A DNA stretch of 64,000 nucleotides from Pseudofrankia inefficax. Its GTDB lineage: Bacteria; Actinomycetota; Actinomycetes; Frankiales; Frankiaceae. How positions within the stretch are numbered: position 1 is the first letter of the stretch; every line of letters starts with the position of its first letter. Position numbers and translations under genes: made by a program. The stretch covers positions 5,704,001 to 5,768,000 of the forward strand of contig NC_014666.1 of NCBI RefSeq assembly GCF_000166135.1, given 5' to 3'. Shown one piece after another: positions 9,245-17,032 of the stretch. A model generated the notes under the pieces. The model searched no databases and was not told where the DNA came from. It worked only from the letters and a program-made list of their open reading frames with translations.

Positions 9245-9319
9245 TGATCACCGTTTTGGCCTTCAGCTGGTTGTGACGAGACCCGATTCACGACCACCTC
9301 AGGGCGAAATCGGCGATCA
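9245..9319. repeat. 75-bp palindromic intergenic repeat, copy 1 of 3
   Basis: Two 32-base arms (9245-9276 and 9288-9319) face each other around an 11-base loop. Each arm starts TGATC(A/G)CCG and ends GGT(T/C)GTGA. The same design recurs at 16929-17002 and 25025-25099. It lies in the gap between the esterase gene (ends 9480) and the start of the DUF4139 gene. Confidence 0.85.
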
Positions 9320-9393
9320 CTCCGGGCTGACCCTCGCGGCAGGCCAACGCCTCCCCACGGTCCCGGGGCTGTGATCTCCGCGTTCCGCGCAAC

Positions 9394-9420
9394 GGCCGGC
9401 CCGCGTTCCGCGGGCCGGCC
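9394..9420. terminator. Perfect 12-bp hairpin, likely terminator of the esterase gene
   Basis: GGCCGGCCCGCG (9394-9405) pairs perfectly with 9409-9420 around a 3-base loop. It lies 60 bases past the stop of the leftward esterase gene. There is no U-tract, as is usual for high-GC actinobacterial terminators. Confidence 0.6.
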
Positions 9421-9479
9421 CGATCGTTTCGCGGAGCAGTCCGATCTCCGGGTGGCGCGTCCACCTAGGCGTTGGAGCG

Positions 9480-10607
9480 CTACGCCGTCCAGGACGGGCG
9501 CCGGGTCGCGGCCGGAAGGCCCGCCAGGCTGGCCGGCCGCGCCGCGTTGCCGACCGCCGACGTGGCGACCGCCGGGGTCGCCGCCGACGTTGCCGGTGTC
9601 GACGTGGCGGATACGGAGCTGGGCAGTTCGTGGGCCGAGAAGAAACTCCAGATCTCGGCGGTGGCGTTGATGGCGTCGCTGGGCTCGCCGGCCTTGGGGC
9701 GGATCTTCTGACCGCCGGGCCAGGCGTGGACGCCGCCCACGATCGTGTCCAGGACCACGTCGGTGCCAGCGGCGCAGTGACCGTAGGTCGCGCGGATCAG
9801 GCTGCCGGAATGCTGTTCGGCCGCAGGGGTCTGGCAACCGTCGTTCTTCACCCAGAATCCCACGGAGTCGGCCACCGACCGGTCGATCCGGTCTTTCTGC
9901 GACGGGAACCGTCGGCCCTCGTCGGTGCCCTTGCCCCCGGCATAGGGGACGTTCTCGTCCGCCGTGCCGTGGATGGCGAGCAGTGGCAGCGGACGGGCGG
10001 GGGCGCAGCCGTCGAAGTCCAGGGCGCCCGACACGGGGGCGATCGCGGCGATCCGGTCGGCGAGCGCGCAGCCGAGCCGGTAGGTCATCATCGCGCCGTT
10101 GGAGAAGCCGGTGAGGTAGATCCGGCGCGGGTCAACGGGATAGTGCGCTTCGAGGTCGTCGAGCATCGCGCCGATGAACGCGACGTCATCAACCTGGTTG
10201 TTCAGCGCCGACCCACAGCACCAGCCGGCGTTCCAGGTCAGCAGCCGGCCCGCCTTCTCGCCGGTGCCGTCCGGGCTCGCTACCAGGAAGTGGTCCTGGT
10301 CGGCGAGGTCGTAGAAGCCGGTCTGCTTCTCGATGTTGACGTTGTTACCCCCGCCGCCGTGCAGCTGGACGACGAGTGGAAGAGGTGCGGTGCCTGTTCC
10401 GGCCGGGACGTGGATCGCGTAGTCACGGGACCGGCCGTCGACCGTCAGCGTGTGGCTGGCCGTTCCCGGCTTCGGTGCGGTCCCGGACGACGGTGGCGCG
10501 GCCACGGGCGGCCGCCGCTCCATCGGCCCGCAGGCCGCGGCAGCCACAGCCACCACGGCCACCAGCGCCGTCACGGCCATCAGCCGTGGCATTCCGCCCC
10601 GTCGCAT
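9480..10607 (-). CDS. Secreted PHB-depolymerase/feruloyl-esterase-like lipoprotein (LpqC type)
   Basis: A 375-residue alpha/beta hydrolase with a lipoprotein signal peptide (hydrophobic VTALVAVVAVAAAACG with lipobox AAAC). The domain runs from DYAIHVPAGTG and LPLVVQLHGGGGN (oxyanion hole) to GFSNGAMMTYRLGC, which holds the nucleophile Ser, then GALDFDGC, a catalytic-Asp region LLAIHGTADENVPY and the His region GGVHAWPGG. The spacing matches the poly(3-hydroxybutyrate) depolymerase/feruloyl esterase family; the true ester substrate is not predictable. A Ser/Ala/Pro-rich tail of about 45 residues follows the last helix, unusual for the family. It is transcribed alone, with a strong hairpin just downstream. 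Confidence 0.88.
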   Translation of the reverse strand: MRRGGMPRLMAVTALVAVVAVAAAACGPMERRPPVAAPPSSGTAPKPGTASHTLTVDGRSRDYAIHVPAGTGTAPLPLVVQLHGGGGNNVNIEKQTGFYDLADQDHFLVASPDGTGEKAGRLLTWNAGWCCGSALNNQVDDVAFIGAMLDDLEAHYPVDPRRIYLTGFSNGAMMTYRLGCALADRIAAIAPVSGALDFDGCAPARPLPLLAIHGTADENVPYAGGKGTDEGRRFPSQKDRIDRSVADSVGFWVKNDGCQTPAAEQHSGSLIRATYGHCAAGTDVVLDTIVGGVHAWPGGQKIRPKAGEPSDAINATAEIWSFFSAHELPSSVSATSTPATSAATPAVATSAVGNAARPASLAGLPAATRRPSWTA

Positions 10608-10907
10608 CAGCCCGTCCCCTCACCCGATCGCCACCGACCCGAGGGCCGTCCAACCCGAGGGCCGGACGGCCGAGGGGGCCGATCGACCCCCGCGGACAGC
10701 ACGCTCGCAGAGATCACCCAACGACCCGCAAGGGTCTTGTAAGAACAAGGTCAAGGCCGGGCCCACGAACGAAAGGCCGGGCAGGAGAGCAAGCGGGGCG
10801 CATCGTCTAGCCGACACCGAGGCCGGGAACGTGTTGTATCGGCAACTAGTTCTGCCGCACGACGGCGCCGGCCCACCGGCGGGCCGGGACGGACCGAGGA
10901 GCAAGTC
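10608..10907. other. Divergent intergenic region, no gene seen
   Basis: A 300-base gap between the divergent esterase and VOC-protein genes. It should hold promoters for both. The only structured element I see is the inverted repeat at 10840-10857. No plausible small ORF with a ribosome site was found. Confidence 0.6.
10840..10857. promoter_or_regulatory. Inverted repeat CGGCA-N8-TGCCG upstream of VOC gene
   Basis: CGGCA (10840-10844) and TGCCG (10853-10857) flank the self-complementary core AACTAGTT. It lies about 50 bases upstream of the VOC gene start, next to an AT-rich TTGTAT that could be part of a -10 region. A role as an operator is inference; no regulator gene is adjacent. Confidence 0.4.
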
Positions 10908-11423
10908 ATGAGCAGTGAGACGACGACCGTGGGCCGCGACCTGCCGGCCCTCGAGGCGGCCCGGGCCGCCCTGCGCGCGACCTACCTGACCCCGGCCGGC
11001 GAGCGGGCCCCGTCCTCGGCCCGCGGGCTACACCACGCCGCCCTGATCAGCCAGGACGTCGAGCGGACGATCCGCTTCTACCAGGGAGTGCTGGAGTTCC
11101 CGCTCACCGAGCTGATCGAGAACCGCGACTACGCCGGCTCGTCGCACTTCTTCTTCGACATCGGCAACGGGAACCTGATCGCCTTCTTCGACTTCCCGGG
11201 CCTCGACCTCGGCCCCTACGCCGAGGTGCTCGGCGGGCTGCACCACGTCGCGATCTCGGTCGCCCCGGACCACTGGCGGCGCCTGGTCGGCAAGCTCGAG
11301 GCGGCCGGTGTCGACCACGTGGTCCACTCCGAGGTCTCCGTCTACTTCCGCGACCCCGACGGCGCCCGGCTGGAGCTGATCGCCGACCCGCTCGGCGAGA
11401 TGTACGGCACGAAGGTGCTCTGA
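10908..11423 (+). CDS. VOC (glyoxalase/dioxygenase fold) family protein
   Basis: A 171-residue protein with a vicinal-oxygen-chelate fold. The first half-motif GLHHAALISQDVERTIRFYQ and the second GGLHHVAISVAPDHWRRLV each offer a His ligand, and RLELIADPLG near the end offers a Glu, together a plausible 2-His-1-Glu metal site. FFFDIGNGNLIAFFDFPG sits between. Members include glyoxalases, extradiol dioxygenases and resistance proteins, so the reaction cannot be assigned. GAGGAG upstream of the ATG supports the start. The first 35 residues are an extra helical leader. Confidence 0.85.
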   Translation: MSSETTTVGRDLPALEAARAALRATYLTPAGERAPSSARGLHHAALISQDVERTIRFYQGVLEFPLTELIENRDYAGSSHFFFDIGNGNLIAFFDFPGLDLGPYAEVLGGLHHVAISVAPDHWRRLVGKLEAAGVDHVVHSEVSVYFRDPDGARLELIADPLGEMYGTKVL

Positions 11424-11624
11424 CGGCCGGTCCGCGCCCTTGACGCGGCCTCGTCCGGCGGGGCGGGGAGGCCGAGCGGCGCGGGGAGTGCAGCGGATCC
11501 GGTCCCCCCGGCGCGGCGCGCGGCACGGCTCGCCGAGGGCCGGCATCGTCAGGGGCTGGCCGGCACGACGGCGTCGGTCCGCCGGTCCCGTGGCCGCCCC
11601 GCGGGCTGATCGGGGAGGGGTAGC

Positions 11625-12167
11625 GTGGCGATCGTGGAGCCGGTGCGAGGCGAGGTCATCACGTTCCTGGAGATGACCAGTCCTGACCAGCTCAAGCCCG
11701 GCCGGGTCGCTCCGGAGCTGGTCCTGGTCCCCACCTCGCCGGCCGACGAGGCGCTGACCCGGGCGACGATCGTGCGGGTCGGCGCGCCCTACCAGTGGCC
11801 GTCCGTGGTCTGGGGGGACGCCGCCTGGGCGGACTGGTTCGCCGACCCGCGCCGCCAGAGCTTCCTGCTGCGGACCGGTGGCGCCGACGGCGAGGTGGCC
11901 GGGGTCGTGGAGACCGAGGCGCACCCGCCGCACGACGTCGAGATCACCTCGTTCGGCCTGGTGCCCGAGTATGTCGGCACCGGGATCGGCGGCCACGCGC
12001 TGACGCTCGCGGCCAGGCTCGCCTGGACGCTCGACCACCCGGGCCTCGACGGCGTCCACCGCGTCTGGCTGCACACCTCGACGCTCGACCACCGGCGCGC
12101 GCTGGCGAACTACCGCGCCCGCGGCTTCCGCCCGTACCGCACGAAGACCCGCGGCCGCGTCGCCTAG
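11625..12167 (+). CDS. GNAT family N-acetyltransferase
   Basis: A 180-residue protein. The acetyl-CoA-binding signature is in TSFGLVPEYVGTGIGGHALT, and the last strand-helix unit RRALANYRARGFRPYRTKTR is typical of GNAT enzymes. The N-terminal half has ATIVRVGAPYQWPSVVWGDA. Substrate unknown. The GTG start is chosen for the GGGGAGGGG directly before it. Its stop overlaps by four bases the stop of the convergent thioredoxin gene. Confidence 0.85.
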   Translation: MAIVEPVRGEVITFLEMTSPDQLKPGRVAPELVLVPTSPADEALTRATIVRVGAPYQWPSVVWGDAAWADWFADPRRQSFLLRTGGADGEVAGVVETEAHPPHDVEITSFGLVPEYVGTGIGGHALTLAARLAWTLDHPGLDGVHRVWLHTSTLDHRRALANYRARGFRPYRTKTRGRVA

Positions 12168-12529
12168 AGGTGCTCGTCGAGGAGCTTGCGCATGGCGGCC
12201 CCGGAGCGGGCGCCGACCACGGAGGCGACCGGCTCGCCGCCGCGGAAGATCTTGAACGTCGGCATCGCCAGGACGCCGTAGGTCCGGGCGGTCTGGGGCT
12301 GCTCGTCGCAGTTGAGTGACGCGACGACGAGGCGACCGGCGTAGTCCGCCGCGATGCGGTCCAGGACCGGCGCCATCATCCGGCACGGCGGGCACCACTC
12401 GGCCCAGAAGTCGACGAGCACGGGGACCTGGCTGTCCAGCACGAGGTCGGCGAAGGACCGGTCGGTGACGGTGACGACCTGCCCGGCGGGGGCGGTGACG
12501 ACGCCTGCGGGGGAAGGGGTGGACGACAT
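12164..12529 (-). CDS. trxA: Thioredoxin
   Basis: A 121-residue thioredoxin: VPVLVDFWAEWCPPCRMMAP with redox cysteines 46 and 49, the cis-Pro loop VLAMPTFKIFRGG and a complete fold ending KLLDEHL. The active site is CPPC instead of the classic CGPC, a change that normally raises reactivity toward particular partners. It reduces disulfides in the cytoplasm, normally with thioredoxin reductase, which is not in this window. The gene follows the MerR gene on the same strand with a 44-base gap, suggesting co-transcription or control by that regulator. Confidence 0.93.
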   Translation of the reverse strand: MSSTPSPAGVVTAPAGQVVTVTDRSFADLVLDSQVPVLVDFWAEWCPPCRMMAPVLDRIAADYAGRLVVASLNCDEQPQTARTYGVLAMPTFKIFRGGEPVASVVGARSGAAMRKLLDEHL

Positions 12530-12573
12530 GGCGAAACCTCGTCTCGCGGTAGGGGTCTCGGCGGGAAGCTGGT

Positions 12574-13053
12574 CTACGCCGAAGACTGGTTCTTTCCGAG
12601 GGACAGCGCGCAGGCCGGCGCGGCGTCGGGCACGGGCACCGCGCGGACGTCCTCGGGCGCGAGCCGCGGCTGCGGCCGTGCCCGGCGACCGGCGGGCGAG
12701 CGGGCGGCCAGCTCCTCGGCGAGCTGACCGACCAGCCCGGCCCGGATCTCGCCGAGCCGGGCCGTGCACGCGTCGATCTCGGCGATCTTGCGGCGGTAGA
12801 CGGCGGCGGCGTCCGGGCAGGTGACCCCGCGGTCGTTGCCGGCGCGCAGGCACTCGACGAACGGCCGGGTCTCGGCCAGGGTGAACCCGATCGCCAGCAG
12901 CGACCTGATCTCGGCGACCAGCCGCAGGTCGTACTCGTCGAACTCCCGGTACCCGTTGGCCCGGCGCCGGGCGGCGAGCAGGCCCTCCTGCTCGTAGTGC
13001 CGCAGTGCCCGCGGGCTGGTCCCGGCCCGCCGCGCCAGCTCCCCGATCCGCAT
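12574..13053 (-). CDS. MerR family transcriptional regulator
   Basis: A 159-residue regulator with the N-terminal winged helix MRIGELARRAGTSPRALRHYEQ, then a dimerisation helix and an effector region with CLRAGNDRGVTCPDAAAVYR and IDACTARL. The three cysteines in the effector part resemble the MerR subgroup often found beside a thioredoxin gene in Actinobacteria, hinting at a thiol or electrophile signal; this is inference. The C-terminal 35 residues are a disordered Arg/Pro/Ala tail. It sits directly upstream of the thioredoxin gene and diverges from the mycofactocin-type SDR gene. Confidence 0.88.
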   Translation of the reverse strand: MRIGELARRAGTSPRALRHYEQEGLLAARRRANGYREFDEYDLRLVAEIRSLLAIGFTLAETRPFVECLRAGNDRGVTCPDAAAVYRRKIAEIDACTARLGEIRAGLVGQLAEELAARSPAGRRARPQPRLAPEDVRAVPVPDAAPACALSLGKNQSSA

Positions 13054-13176
13054 GAGACCGACGCTAAACCCTGCCGTCGACGTCAACGCCAGCCCGAGCC
13101 GGGACGGCCTATCGCTCGCGCTTCCCACCAGATCGTGCGACAACATCACGACGGACGGCGAGCGACGGAGGTCGAC

Positions 13177-14016
13177 GTGGCGGGTCGGGTCGAGGGCAAG
13201 GTCGCGTTCATCACCGGGGTGGCCCGTGGCCAGGGCCGAGCCCACGCCATACGGCTCGCCGAGGAGGGCGCCGACATCATCGGCGTCGATCTCCTCGGCG
13301 AGGTCGACACCGTCGACTACCCGATGGCCACGCCCGACGACCTGGCCGAGACGACGGCCGCCGTGGCGAGGCTGGGCCGGCGGATCGTCACCGCCGTCGC
13401 CGACGTCCGCGACGAGGACGCGCTGCGGGCCGCCGTCGACACCGGGGTCGCCGAGCTGGGCCGGCTCGACATCGTCGTCGCGAACGCCGGCATCTCGGGC
13501 ACGGCGGCCGCCACCGACCAGCTGAGCCTGCGCGCCTGGCAGACGGTGCTCGACATCGACCTGACCGGCTGCTTCCTGACCGCGAAGGTCGCCCTCCCGC
13601 ACCTGGTCGCCGGCGGCCGCGGCGGCTCGGTCATCCTGACCAGCTCGATGCTGGGGCTGAAGGGCCAGGGCTGGATGGCCGGCTACGTCTCCGCCAAGCA
13701 CGGCCTCGTCGGCCTGATGCGGTCCCTGGCGAACGAGTTCGCCCACGCGCTGATCCGAGTGAACAGCGTGCACCCCGGCAACGTGCGCACCCCGATGATC
13801 GACAACGCGTCACTGCGCGGAATGCTGCGCCCCGACCTCGAGAGCCCGACGATCGACGACGCCGCCGCCGTCCTCGGCGCGCTGCACCTCATGCCGGTCC
13901 CACTGATCGAGGCCGTCGACGTCGCCAACGCCGTGCTGTTCCTCGCCTCCGACGAGGCCCGCTACATCACCGGCGTAGCCCTCCCCATCGACGCCGGCGC
14001 CACCGCCAAGGGCTGA
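13177..14016 (+). CDS. SDR family mycofactocin-dependent oxidoreductase
   Basis: A 279-residue short-chain dehydrogenase. The nucleotide motif is FITGVARGQGRAHAIRLAEE, followed by an insert at about residues 41-60 (GEVDTVDYPMATPDDLAET). That insert and the ARGQGRxHA signature are the hallmarks of the carveol-dehydrogenase-like, mycofactocin-associated SDR family, whose NAD(H) is bound tightly and is re-oxidised through mycofactocin. The catalytic residues are present: Ser156/157, Tyr170 and Lys174 (YVSAK). The alcohol substrate is unknown. GGAGG five bases ahead fixes the GTG start. It lies 7 kb from the MftR-like regulator and flavoprotein block, in the same window but not the same operon. 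Confidence 0.88.
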   Translation: MAGRVEGKVAFITGVARGQGRAHAIRLAEEGADIIGVDLLGEVDTVDYPMATPDDLAETTAAVARLGRRIVTAVADVRDEDALRAAVDTGVAELGRLDIVVANAGISGTAAATDQLSLRAWQTVLDIDLTGCFLTAKVALPHLVAGGRGGSVILTSSMLGLKGQGWMAGYVSAKHGLVGLMRSLANEFAHALIRVNSVHPGNVRTPMIDNASLRGMLRPDLESPTIDDAAAVLGALHLMPVPLIEAVDVANAVLFLASDEARYITGVALPIDAGATAKG

Positions 14017-14025
14017 GCCTGACCG

Positions 14026-14517
14026 ATGTTCCTGATGTCCGCGGACGGGTCCTACATCGACCTACGCATCGACGGCTACCAGTTCCCGGAACACAAAGCG
14101 GCCGGCAGGCAGGACTGGGAAGCGAACTGGCTCTTCATCGGGGGCACCGTGGGTGGCGGAGACGGCGAGACGTGGTCCTTCCGCGATCCCTGCCTGACGA
14201 CCTGGGAGGTTCGCGACCTCGTCCAGTGGCTAAGGGAGGCAGCCGCCGGGCGAGTCGAGCCGAGCGACGGTCTCGTTGAGGACGGTCCGGCCCTCGCGTT
14301 CCTGGAACCGTGCCTCGGACTCAGTGTGGCCGAATCCGACGGCGAATCTCGCACCATCCGGGTGCACCTGCAGTGCGAATCGGCGCCGCCCTCACACGGG
14401 CTTGATCCGACGGCCCCCAGCTACGGATACAGCATCACCCTCACACTCACGCCAGCCGATCTGCGCACGGCCGCCGTGGCCTGGGAGGTGATGCTTTCGC
14501 GCTACCCCGAACGTTGA
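14026..14517 (+). CDS. Hypothetical protein resembling WapI-type immunity proteins
   Basis: A 163-residue soluble protein with DGSYIDLRIDGYQFPEHK, QDWEANWLFIGGTVGGGDGE, WSFRDPCLTTWEVRDLVQWL and ITLTLTPADLRTAAVAWEVM. The order DW-x-x-NWL, then W-x-F-x-DP-C-L-x-x-E-x-x-x-L-x-x-WL, resembles the family annotated as WapI-type immunity proteins, which protect against contact-dependent or Rhs toxins. No toxin gene is adjacent, so it would be an orphan. The base composition is less GC-skewed than that of its neighbours. It starts nine bases after the SDR stop without a strong ribosome site. Confidence 0.5.
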   Translation: MFLMSADGSYIDLRIDGYQFPEHKAAGRQDWEANWLFIGGTVGGGDGETWSFRDPCLTTWEVRDLVQWLREAAAGRVEPSDGLVEDGPALAFLEPCLGLSVAESDGESRTIRVHLQCESAPPSHGLDPTAPSYGYSITLTLTPADLRTAAVAWEVMLSRYPER

Positions 14518-14609
14518 GCACCTGTGCGGTGGCCATGATCACGGGCCCGCCTCTGATGAGTCCTACCGCAGGTCGTCCGCACCCATCTTCTGGCGACCAT
14601 GCGGTATGA

Positions 14610-14627
14610 CCAGGCCTTTTGGCCTGG
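14610..14627. terminator. Perfect 7-bp hairpin with TTTT loop between convergent genes
   Basis: CCAGGCC-TTTT-GGCCTGG is fully self-complementary. It lies between the stop codons of the convergent genes ending at 14517 and 14714, so a bidirectional terminator role is plausible. Confidence 0.5.
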
Positions 14628-14713
14628 CCACGTCCGCCTTGTCGGGAGTCGCCTTAGCCGTTTCAAGTGATGGGTACGACGGCCAGTAGCCGAGCCTCAG
14701 CGGCCGGCCCGGC

Positions 14714-15598
14714 TCAGCGCAGGTCTTCGATGACCCCGGTGAAGGCCGTCAGGGTGTCGGGCTTGGCGAAGTCCGTGAACCAGGCGTAGACGCGTTCCAC
14801 GCCGCGGGCGGCCAGCGCGCCGAAGTGCTCGGTCAGCTCGGCGGGCGTGCCGGTGGCCAGGCCGCCCTTGGCGAGCAGGCCGCTGAACCGGCGGTTCGCC
14901 GTCGCGGTGATCTTCTCCCGCTCGGCGGCCGTCGCGTTCGGCGGGATGACGGTGACCATCTGCTGGACCGAGACCCGAGCCGTGCCGACCCGGTCGCGCA
15001 GCTCGTCGAGCTGGCCGATCTTGTCGACCTGGACGTTCCACCAGTCCGCGTACTCGGCGACCAGCTTCAGGGTGCGCGGGCCGGTGCCGCCGATGGTGAT
15101 CGGGATCGGCCTGGTCGGCACCGGCAGCGCGGCGGCCTCCGTCAGCGCGAAGTGCTCACCCCGATAGCTGACGGACTCCCCGCTCCACAGCGCCCGCAGG
15201 ACGGCCAGGGTCTCGGCCAGCCGGTCGACGCGGACCCGGGCCGTCGTGTCGCCGATGCCGTAGCGCGCGAACTCGGCCGGCACCGAGCCCCAGCCGATGC
15301 CGAGTTCGAACCGGCCTTCGCTGGCATGGTCGAGCGTCACCGCCTCCTTCGCGAGCATGACCGGATGGCGGAACGTGTCGCAGAGAACCAGGTGGCCGAC
15401 CGTGAGCCGTTCGGTCTTCGCGGCGATCCAGGCCGCCGTCGTCATCGCCTCGAACATCGGGGTGTCGACCGCCCCGGGCGGTGCGAGGTGATCCATCATC
15501 GCGATGCCCGCGAACCCGGCGCCCTCGGCGTTGCGGGCCCGCTCGACGATGTCCGGCATCGCCATTCTCATCTGGGGCAGGTAGAGGTGGAACTCCAT
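14714..15598 (-). CDS. LLM-class (luciferase-like, probably F420-dependent) oxidoreductase
   Basis: A 294-residue TIM-barrel oxidoreductase of the luciferase-like monooxygenase superfamily. Typical blocks are MEFHLYLPQMRMAMPDIVER, AEGAGFAGIAMMDH, AWIAAKTERLTVGHLVLCDT, HPVMLAKEAVTLDHASEGRF with ELGIGWG, and RPIPITIGGTGPRTLKLVAE. Actinobacterial members of this group usually use reduced F420 rather than FMN, so F420 use is likely but not shown. GGAGG precedes the ATG. It diverges from the epoxide hydrolase gene with 155 bases between them, a common pairing with catabolic enzymes. Confidence 0.88.
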   Translation of the reverse strand: MEFHLYLPQMRMAMPDIVERARNAEGAGFAGIAMMDHLAPPGAVDTPMFEAMTTAAWIAAKTERLTVGHLVLCDTFRHPVMLAKEAVTLDHASEGRFELGIGWGSVPAEFARYGIGDTTARVRVDRLAETLAVLRALWSGESVSYRGEHFALTEAAALPVPTRPIPITIGGTGPRTLKLVAEYADWWNVQVDKIGQLDELRDRVGTARVSVQQMVTVIPPNATAAEREKITATANRRFSGLLAKGGLATGTPAELTEHFGALAARGVERVYAWFTDFAKPDTLTAFTGVIEDLR

Positions 15599-15753
15599 TT
15601 CGCCTCCGTGGCGCGGCTCGGCCGGGTCGGTGGACCCGAACGGGCGGTGACGGGCCTGGACCGGTCCAAGACGAACAAACCACTGCCCACCCCCCGGCGC
15701 CACCGACGAAATCGCAGATCGCGTCCACGGCCGCGATGTGGTGGAGTGTCCGC

Positions 15754-16923
15754 ATGACCGAGCCCGCAGGCGCGGAGATCACGCCGTTCAAGGTGTCTGT
15801 CCCCGACGCGGACGTCCTCGACCTGAAACGCCGTTTGACCGCCACCCGGTGGCCCGAGAAGGAGCCGGTCGGCGACTGGACCCAGGGCGTCCCGCTGGCC
15901 TGGTTGCGCGACCTCTGCGCCTACTGGGCCGACGGCTACGACTGGCGCCGCTGCGAGGCGCGCCTCAACGCCCACGACCAGTTCGTCACGACGATCGACG
16001 GCCTGGACATCCACTTCCTGCACGTGCGCTCGCCCAACCCGGACGCGCTGCCGCTGCTGCTCACGCATGGCTGGCCTGGCTCGGTGGTCGAGTTCCTGGA
16101 CGTGATCGAGACGCTCACCGACCCGGAGGCGCACGGCGGCGACCAGGCGGACGCCTTCCACCTCGTCATCCCGTCGCTGCCCGGCTACGGCTTCTCGGCC
16201 CGTCCGACCGCGCCCGGCTGGGGAGTCGACCGCACTGCCGCCGCGTGGGCGACGTTGATGGCACGGCTCGGCTACGACCGGTACGCCGCCCAGGGTGGCG
16301 ACTGGGGCTCCGCGGTGACGAGCGCGCTGGCTGCCCACGACAAGGAGCACCTTGTGGGCATCCACCTCAACTTCGTCGTGATCGGCCCGCCGTCCGGCGA
16401 GAAGGACTTCACCGAGGAGGAGCTCGCGTCGTTGACGGCCGGCGCCGAGCACCTGCAATGGGGCACCGGCTACTCCACGCAGCAGTCCACGAGGCCGCAG
16501 ACCCTCGCCTATGGGCTGGTGGACTCACCGGTGGCCCAGTGCGCCTGGATCGCGGAGAAGTTCTGGGCGTGGTGCGACCACGACGGCGATCCCTACACGG
16601 CCCTCAGCCGCGACCAGATGCTGGACGACATCTCGCTGTACTGGTTCACCGCCACCGGCGGGTCGTCGGCGCGGATGTACTGGGAGGCGGGCCTGTCCCG
16701 GCAGGGCGGCGGCTCCGAGACGTTCCGCCGCGAGGTGGCCGTGCCGTCGGCGCTCTCGCTGTTCCCCGGCGAGATCTTCAAGCCGTCGCGGCGCTGGGTG
16801 GAACGCGCCTTCTCGGACCTGCGCTTCTACGAGCGCCCCGACCACGGCGGCCACTTCGCCGCCTTCGAACAACCCGCCATCTTCACCGACCAGCTCCGCC
16901 GAGCCTTCCGCACGATGCGTTGA
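15754..16923 (+). CDS. Epoxide hydrolase (EHN-type alpha/beta hydrolase)
   Basis: A 389-residue enzyme with the N-terminal EHN domain (ITPFKVSVPDADVLDLKRRL with TRWPEKEPVGDWTQG). The alpha/beta hydrolase core has oxyanion motif HGWPGS (105-110), nucleophile Asp184 in QGGDWGSAVTSAL and the catalytic-His segment ERPDHGGHFAAFEQP at the end. It is full length for the microsomal/juvenile-hormone-type family, which opens epoxides by an Asp-ester intermediate. Substrate unknown. The ATG is preceded by GTGGAG. The 74-bp palindromic repeat begins five bases past its stop. Confidence 0.92.
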   Translation: MTEPAGAEITPFKVSVPDADVLDLKRRLTATRWPEKEPVGDWTQGVPLAWLRDLCAYWADGYDWRRCEARLNAHDQFVTTIDGLDIHFLHVRSPNPDALPLLLTHGWPGSVVEFLDVIETLTDPEAHGGDQADAFHLVIPSLPGYGFSARPTAPGWGVDRTAAAWATLMARLGYDRYAAQGGDWGSAVTSALAAHDKEHLVGIHLNFVVIGPPSGEKDFTEEELASLTAGAEHLQWGTGYSTQQSTRPQTLAYGLVDSPVAQCAWIAEKFWAWCDHDGDPYTALSRDQMLDDISLYWFTATGGSSARMYWEAGLSRQGGGSETFRREVAVPSALSLFPGEIFKPSRRWVERAFSDLRFYERPDHGGHFAAFEQPAIFTDQLRRAFRTMR

Positions 16924-16928
16924 GCCCT

Positions 16929-17002
16929 TGATCGCCGATTTCGCCCTGGGTGGTCGTGACTGGGACGTTTTCACAACCATCCCAGGGCCCAAACGGCGAT
17001 CA
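16929..17002. repeat. 74-bp palindromic intergenic repeat, copy 2 of 3
   Basis: Arms 16929-16959 and 16971-17002 begin TGATCGCCG and end GGT(C/T)GTGA, with an 11-base loop. It occupies nearly the whole gap between two convergent genes (stops at 16923 and 17033), where it could serve both as a bidirectional terminator. Confidence 0.88.
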
Positions 17003-17032
17003 TGGCGCGGCCGGGCTGGCCGGCCGGCTCGG

